Assembly: GCF_002844275.1 (NCBI RefSeq)
Contig: NZ_NXGX01000003.1
Location: 203,549-267,548, forward strand
Length of the DNA: 64,000 nucleotides
DNA from: Thalassospira lohafexi
GTDB taxonomy: Bacteria; Pseudomonadota; Alphaproteobacteria; Rhodospirillales; Thalassospiraceae
Reading direction: 5' to 3'
The position numbers were made by a program, and so were the translations under genes. The stretch's first letter is position 1, and every line of letters begins with the position of its first letter. The notes beneath the pieces are model-generated. The model was not told where the DNA came from and made no database searches. It worked only from the letters and a program-made list of their open reading frames with translations. Below, in pieces: positions 61,377 through 64,000 of this stretch.

Positions 61377-61838
61377 ATGAGCAGCTTTGGCGCAGAAGTT
61401 ATCTGGACACGTTCGGCAACGGAAAAGTTTACCGACCGCCGGTATTCCCGCGGCCATGTCTGGCGATTTGATGGCGGGGTCGAAATCCCGGCGTCATCAT
61501 CGCCGCATGTTGTGCCGTTGCCCTATTCGGTTGAGGAAAATGTCGACCCCGAAGAAGCCTATGTCGCCGCACTTTCGAGCTGCCACATGTTGTTCTTCCT
61601 GCATTTTGCGTCTGATAGCGGCCTTGTCGTTGACCGTTATGTCGATGCTGCCACCGGGGAAATGGCAAAGATCGATGGTAAAACCATGATCACCAAAGTT
61701 GCGCTTAAGCCAAGTGTGACCTATCTCGGCAACGCGCCGGACGCAGACCTTGAAGCCGACCTTCATCATCGCGCACATGAAGCCTGCTTTCTTGCCAATT
61801 CGGTCAAAACAGAAATCACGGTGACCCCGGTATCATAA
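61377..61838 (+). CDS. OsmC family peroxiredoxin-like protein
   Basis: A 153-residue OsmC/Ohr-type protein with two conserved cysteines, in ALSSCHMLFFLHFA and HEACFLANSVKTEI, which reduce organic hydroperoxides using a lipoyl or thiol partner. The N-terminus VIWTRSATEKFTDRRYSRGHVWRFDGGVEI is family-like. ACGGAG lies 6 bases before the ATG. It is separated from the fusion gene by 243 bases with a small GC-rich hairpin only. Confidence 0.92.
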   Translation: MSSFGAEVIWTRSATEKFTDRRYSRGHVWRFDGGVEIPASSSPHVVPLPYSVEENVDPEEAYVAALSSCHMLFFLHFASDSGLVVDRYVDAATGEMAKIDGKTMITKVALKPSVTYLGNAPDADLEADLHHRAHEACFLANSVKTEITVTPVS

Positions 61839-61879
61839 CCGGCACCACCGTGTATTCCTGACCTTAGGTATTCGGGCAA

Positions 61880-62671
61880 TCAGCTGATCGGTTTTTGTGC
61901 GCATATGGCATAGCGATGCTGTGCGCCGCGCTCCAGCCCCTTGGCAAAGCTGATGTGTTTCTTTTGCGCGCTGTGGATTTGCTTGAGGTCGAAATCAACC
62001 GTGATCGGGTCAAACCCGGTTTGGCGGAGCATTGCTGAAACCTCATCGGAGCGTGCGCCACCCGAAAAATGCACGCGGGCCAGAATATCACGATGGGTTT
62101 TCATCTGTGGTGCCACCTCAGCCGCTTTGCGCAGACCAAGTGACTGCATGACATCGGCCATCGCCTTATTGAGCTTACTGGCCCAGGTTGATGAAACAAA
62201 ATCACCATCGACCACCAACAGTTTTCCGCCCGGTTTAAGCACCCGGAACCATTCAACAAATGCTGCCGCCGGATCAACCAGCGTCCAAACCAGATGGCGT
62301 GTCACAATCACATCATAACTGTTGTCTGGCTCAAGCGTATTTTCCGCGTCGCCGAGCAGGAACTGGATATTTGAGCCACGCTGTTTTGATTTGGCGCGTG
62401 CCTTTTCAAGCATGGTTTCAGACCAATCAAGCCCGGTCACCGCAAACTCAAGATCATGCATCAGATGGCTGATCACAGCGGTCCCACTGGCAAGGTCAAG
62501 GGCGCGGCGACCATTCCCTTTTCCAATGTGACGTTCAAAAAGCGCATGCCACGCCGCCCGTTCCGTTTCAGAAAAGATTTCGTGACCGGGTTGTTCGTCA
62601 AAAGTCGCCGCACGCATCGACCAATATTCTTTGATCTCGTCACGCAGGGAGTAATTGCTGGCCTCATTCAT
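61880..62671 (-). CDS. Class I SAM-dependent methyltransferase
   Basis: A 263-residue methyltransferase: motif I ALDLASGTAVISHLMHD, motif II GLDWSETMLEKARAKS, DVIVTRHLVWTLVDPAAAFVEWFRVLKPGG. The Methyltransf_11-like features do not identify the acceptor. The start MNEASNYSLRDEIKEYW is preceded by a weak ribosome site. Divergent from the iron-type binding protein gene, sharing the 179-base intergenic region with the Fur-like box, so it may respond to iron. Confidence 0.85.
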   Translation of the reverse strand: MNEASNYSLRDEIKEYWSMRAATFDEQPGHEIFSETERAAWHALFERHIGKGNGRRALDLASGTAVISHLMHDLEFAVTGLDWSETMLEKARAKSKQRGSNIQFLLGDAENTLEPDNSYDVIVTRHLVWTLVDPAAAFVEWFRVLKPGGKLLVVDGDFVSSTWASKLNKAMADVMQSLGLRKAAEVAPQMKTHRDILARVHFSGGARSDEVSAMLRQTGFDPITVDFDLKQIHSAQKKHISFAKGLERGAQHRYAICAQKPIS

Positions 62672-62788
62672 GGTGTCTTTATGCCCTCAACAGCGGAAAA
62701 CGCGAGATTTCCGCGATTTGTCTCGATCTCTCACAGATGTTCAAATTGCCATTTCGCAAATAAATCGCATTAGCATTGCGAAAAACAT

Positions 62789-62803
62789 TGATTTGCATTC
62801 TCA
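62789..62803 (+). promoter_or_regulatory. Fur-like iron box
   Basis: TGATTTGCATTCTCA matches the 15-base Fur 7-1-7 consensus TGATAATNATTATCA at 10 of 14 informative positions. A related stretch GCATTAGCATTGCGAA lies just upstream (62767-62782). It sits 47 bases before the ATG of the binding-protein gene. Confidence 0.6.
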
Positions 62804-62850
62804 ATAACTGATAATCCCGCATCAGGGCAATCCTAAATGAGGGAACGGGA

Positions 62851-63981
62851 ATGAAAATTTTTGGTGCAATTGCAGCGCTGACGATGTTGGTTGCGGGGTC
62901 TGTACAGGCCGCCGAATCGGTTAAAATTACCGACGTCGCCGGGCGGGAAGTTTCTGTAAACCTGCCGGTTGAACGCGTAATCCTTGGCGAAGGCCGCCTG
63001 ATTTATGGGTTGGCAACGCTTGATAGCGAAGATCCTTTCGCCCGTGTTGTTGGCTGGCGCGATGACCTGAAAAAGGCCGACCCGCAAACCTATGACATCT
63101 ATGCTGCGAAATATCCGCGCGTTGATGAGATTCCGACCTTTGGTGGCATGAAGGATGGCACGTTCGATGTCGAACAGGCGATCTCGCTGAAACCTGATGT
63201 CGTGATCATGAATCTCGAATCCAAAGGTGCCACCGAAGATGGCGGTTTTGATGAAAAACTCGCCGCCGTTGGCATTCCGCTGGTCTATATCGATTTTCGT
63301 GAAGCCCCGATCAAGAACACCGAAACCAGCATGAAAATTCTTGGGCAACTGACGGGAAAGGTTCAGAAAGCCGACGAATTCATCACCTTCCGCAGTGATC
63401 ATATCAACGAAGTCACCGCACGGCTTGCCAAGGCAAATCCGGAAAAACCCAATGTCTTTATCGAACGTGCTGCGGGCTATTCCGAAGAATGCTGCATGTC
63501 GTTTGGCAACGAAAACTTCGGCAAAATGGTTGAAATGGCCGGCGGTATAAACATCGCTGCTGCGATCATTCCGGGCACATTTGGCACCATCAACCCCGAA
63601 CAGGTTGTGGCATCAAACCCCGATCAGGTAATTGCAACGGGTGCCAGCTGGGAAGCCTATTCCCCCGGTGGAGCCTGGGTTGGACTTGGCCCGAATGCCG
63701 ATATGGTTGAAGCCCATCGCAAACTTGTTGGCCTGACAGAACGCCCGGCCTTTACCGGCATCAAGGCCGTCGAAAACGGCAAGGTTCATGCGGTTTGGCA
63801 CCAGTTCTATAACAGCCCCTATCAGTTCGTTGTTATCGAACAGATGGCCAAATGGCTGCACCCGGACCTGTTTGCCGATATCGACCCTGAAGCAACCTTC
63901 AAGGAACTTCACGACCGCTTCCTGCCGATTGATTATCAGCCGGGTTATTTCATCTCCATTAGCGATACCGTCACAAACTAA
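62851..63981 (+). CDS. Iron-siderophore-type ABC substrate-binding protein
   Basis: A 376-residue periplasmic binding protein of the FecB/FepB type (class III, helical linker): signal peptide FGAIAALTMLVAGSVQA cut before AESVKI, ITDVAGREVSVNLPVERVILGEGRL, KPDVVIMNLE, and an ERAAGYSEECCMSFGN segment with a Cys pair. The context of a Fur-like box supports iron-siderophore or haem uptake. GGGAACGGG lies before ATG 62851. The permease and ATPase genes should follow beyond the right edge. Confidence 0.85.
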   Translation: MKIFGAIAALTMLVAGSVQAAESVKITDVAGREVSVNLPVERVILGEGRLIYGLATLDSEDPFARVVGWRDDLKKADPQTYDIYAAKYPRVDEIPTFGGMKDGTFDVEQAISLKPDVVIMNLESKGATEDGGFDEKLAAVGIPLVYIDFREAPIKNTETSMKILGQLTGKVQKADEFITFRSDHINEVTARLAKANPEKPNVFIERAAGYSEECCMSFGNENFGKMVEMAGGINIAAAIIPGTFGTINPEQVVASNPDQVIATGASWEAYSPGGAWVGLGPNADMVEAHRKLVGLTERPAFTGIKAVENGKVHAVWHQFYNSPYQFVVIEQMAKWLHPDLFADIDPEATFKELHDRFLPIDYQPGYFISISDTVTN

Positions 63982-64000
63982 TGACACCCAAACAAATATC

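Noticed and set aside
1..64000. tRNA, rRNA, tmRNA, CRISPR arrays and prophage genes
   Set aside because: None recognised by eye on either strand. A tRNA or covariance scan could still reveal a small RNA gene in the gaps.

Overview
The window is a chromosomal segment of an alphaproteobacterium, most likely a marine Rhodospirillales member close to Thalassospira. This is inferred from gene content and is not proven. Pointers are an Hsp20-DUF1150 pair behind a ROSE-like leader, BioR boxes around biotin genes, an NDUFA9-like complex I protein, TRAP transport, and a cobalamin set mixing names from the aerobic and anaerobic pathways. No rRNA, tRNA, CRISPR array, prophage or complete insertion sequence was seen.

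Layout. 1-5.7 kb: the end of a nucleotide cyclase, heat-shock hsp20-DUF1150, an RsbQ-like hydrolase, a metallo-beta-lactamase-fold enzyme and a soluble double-PAS chemoreceptor, then a 740-base AT-rich gap. 5.7-12.5 kb: a YcgN-like protein, cobB, a cytochrome-oxidase copper assembly pair (SCO1, TauE/DsbD-like), then cobA, cbiD and cobK. 12.5-17.2 kb: a DctPQM TRAP transporter with a DapA-family lyase and its GntR regulator around a shared operator. 17.3-23.4 kb: two NAD-binding proteins, a TPR protein, a PstS-like binding protein, a 264-base MITE-like element, a methyltransferase and a GST. 23.6-37.5 kb: cobQ, cobO, a GH114-like secreted protein, an unknown protein, cobN, cobW and cobP (behind a cobalamin riboswitch, with a parS site inside the operon), an HhH-like protein, a phosphatase, cobS and cobT. 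37.5-42.8 kb: a degenerate EAL protein, gmhA, hldE, a nucleotidyltransferase and cbiB. 43.1-49.6 kb: the tightly overlapping operon cbiX-cobH-cobL-cobI-cobJ-cobM. 49.7-53.7 kb: circularly permuted ATP-grasp, Alpha-E, transglutaminase and Anbu peptidase. 53.8-56.5 kb: bioR, bioY and bioB. 56.5-64 kb: a CHAP lipoprotein, an MFS exporter, an acyltransferase-hydrolase fusion, an OsmC protein, a methyltransferase and an iron-type binding protein behind a Fur-like box.

Together the cobalamin genes cover most steps from uroporphyrinogen III to the late nucleotide-loop assembly. CbiX, CbiD and CbiG indicate early cobalt insertion. CobG and CobF of the oxygen-dependent route are absent here, yet a full-length CobN is present. 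The least ordinary signals are the ROSE-like thermometer, the parS palindrome inside the cob operon, the MITE-like element that supplies a stop codon, the acyltransferase-hydrolase fusion, and several unexplained inverted repeats.
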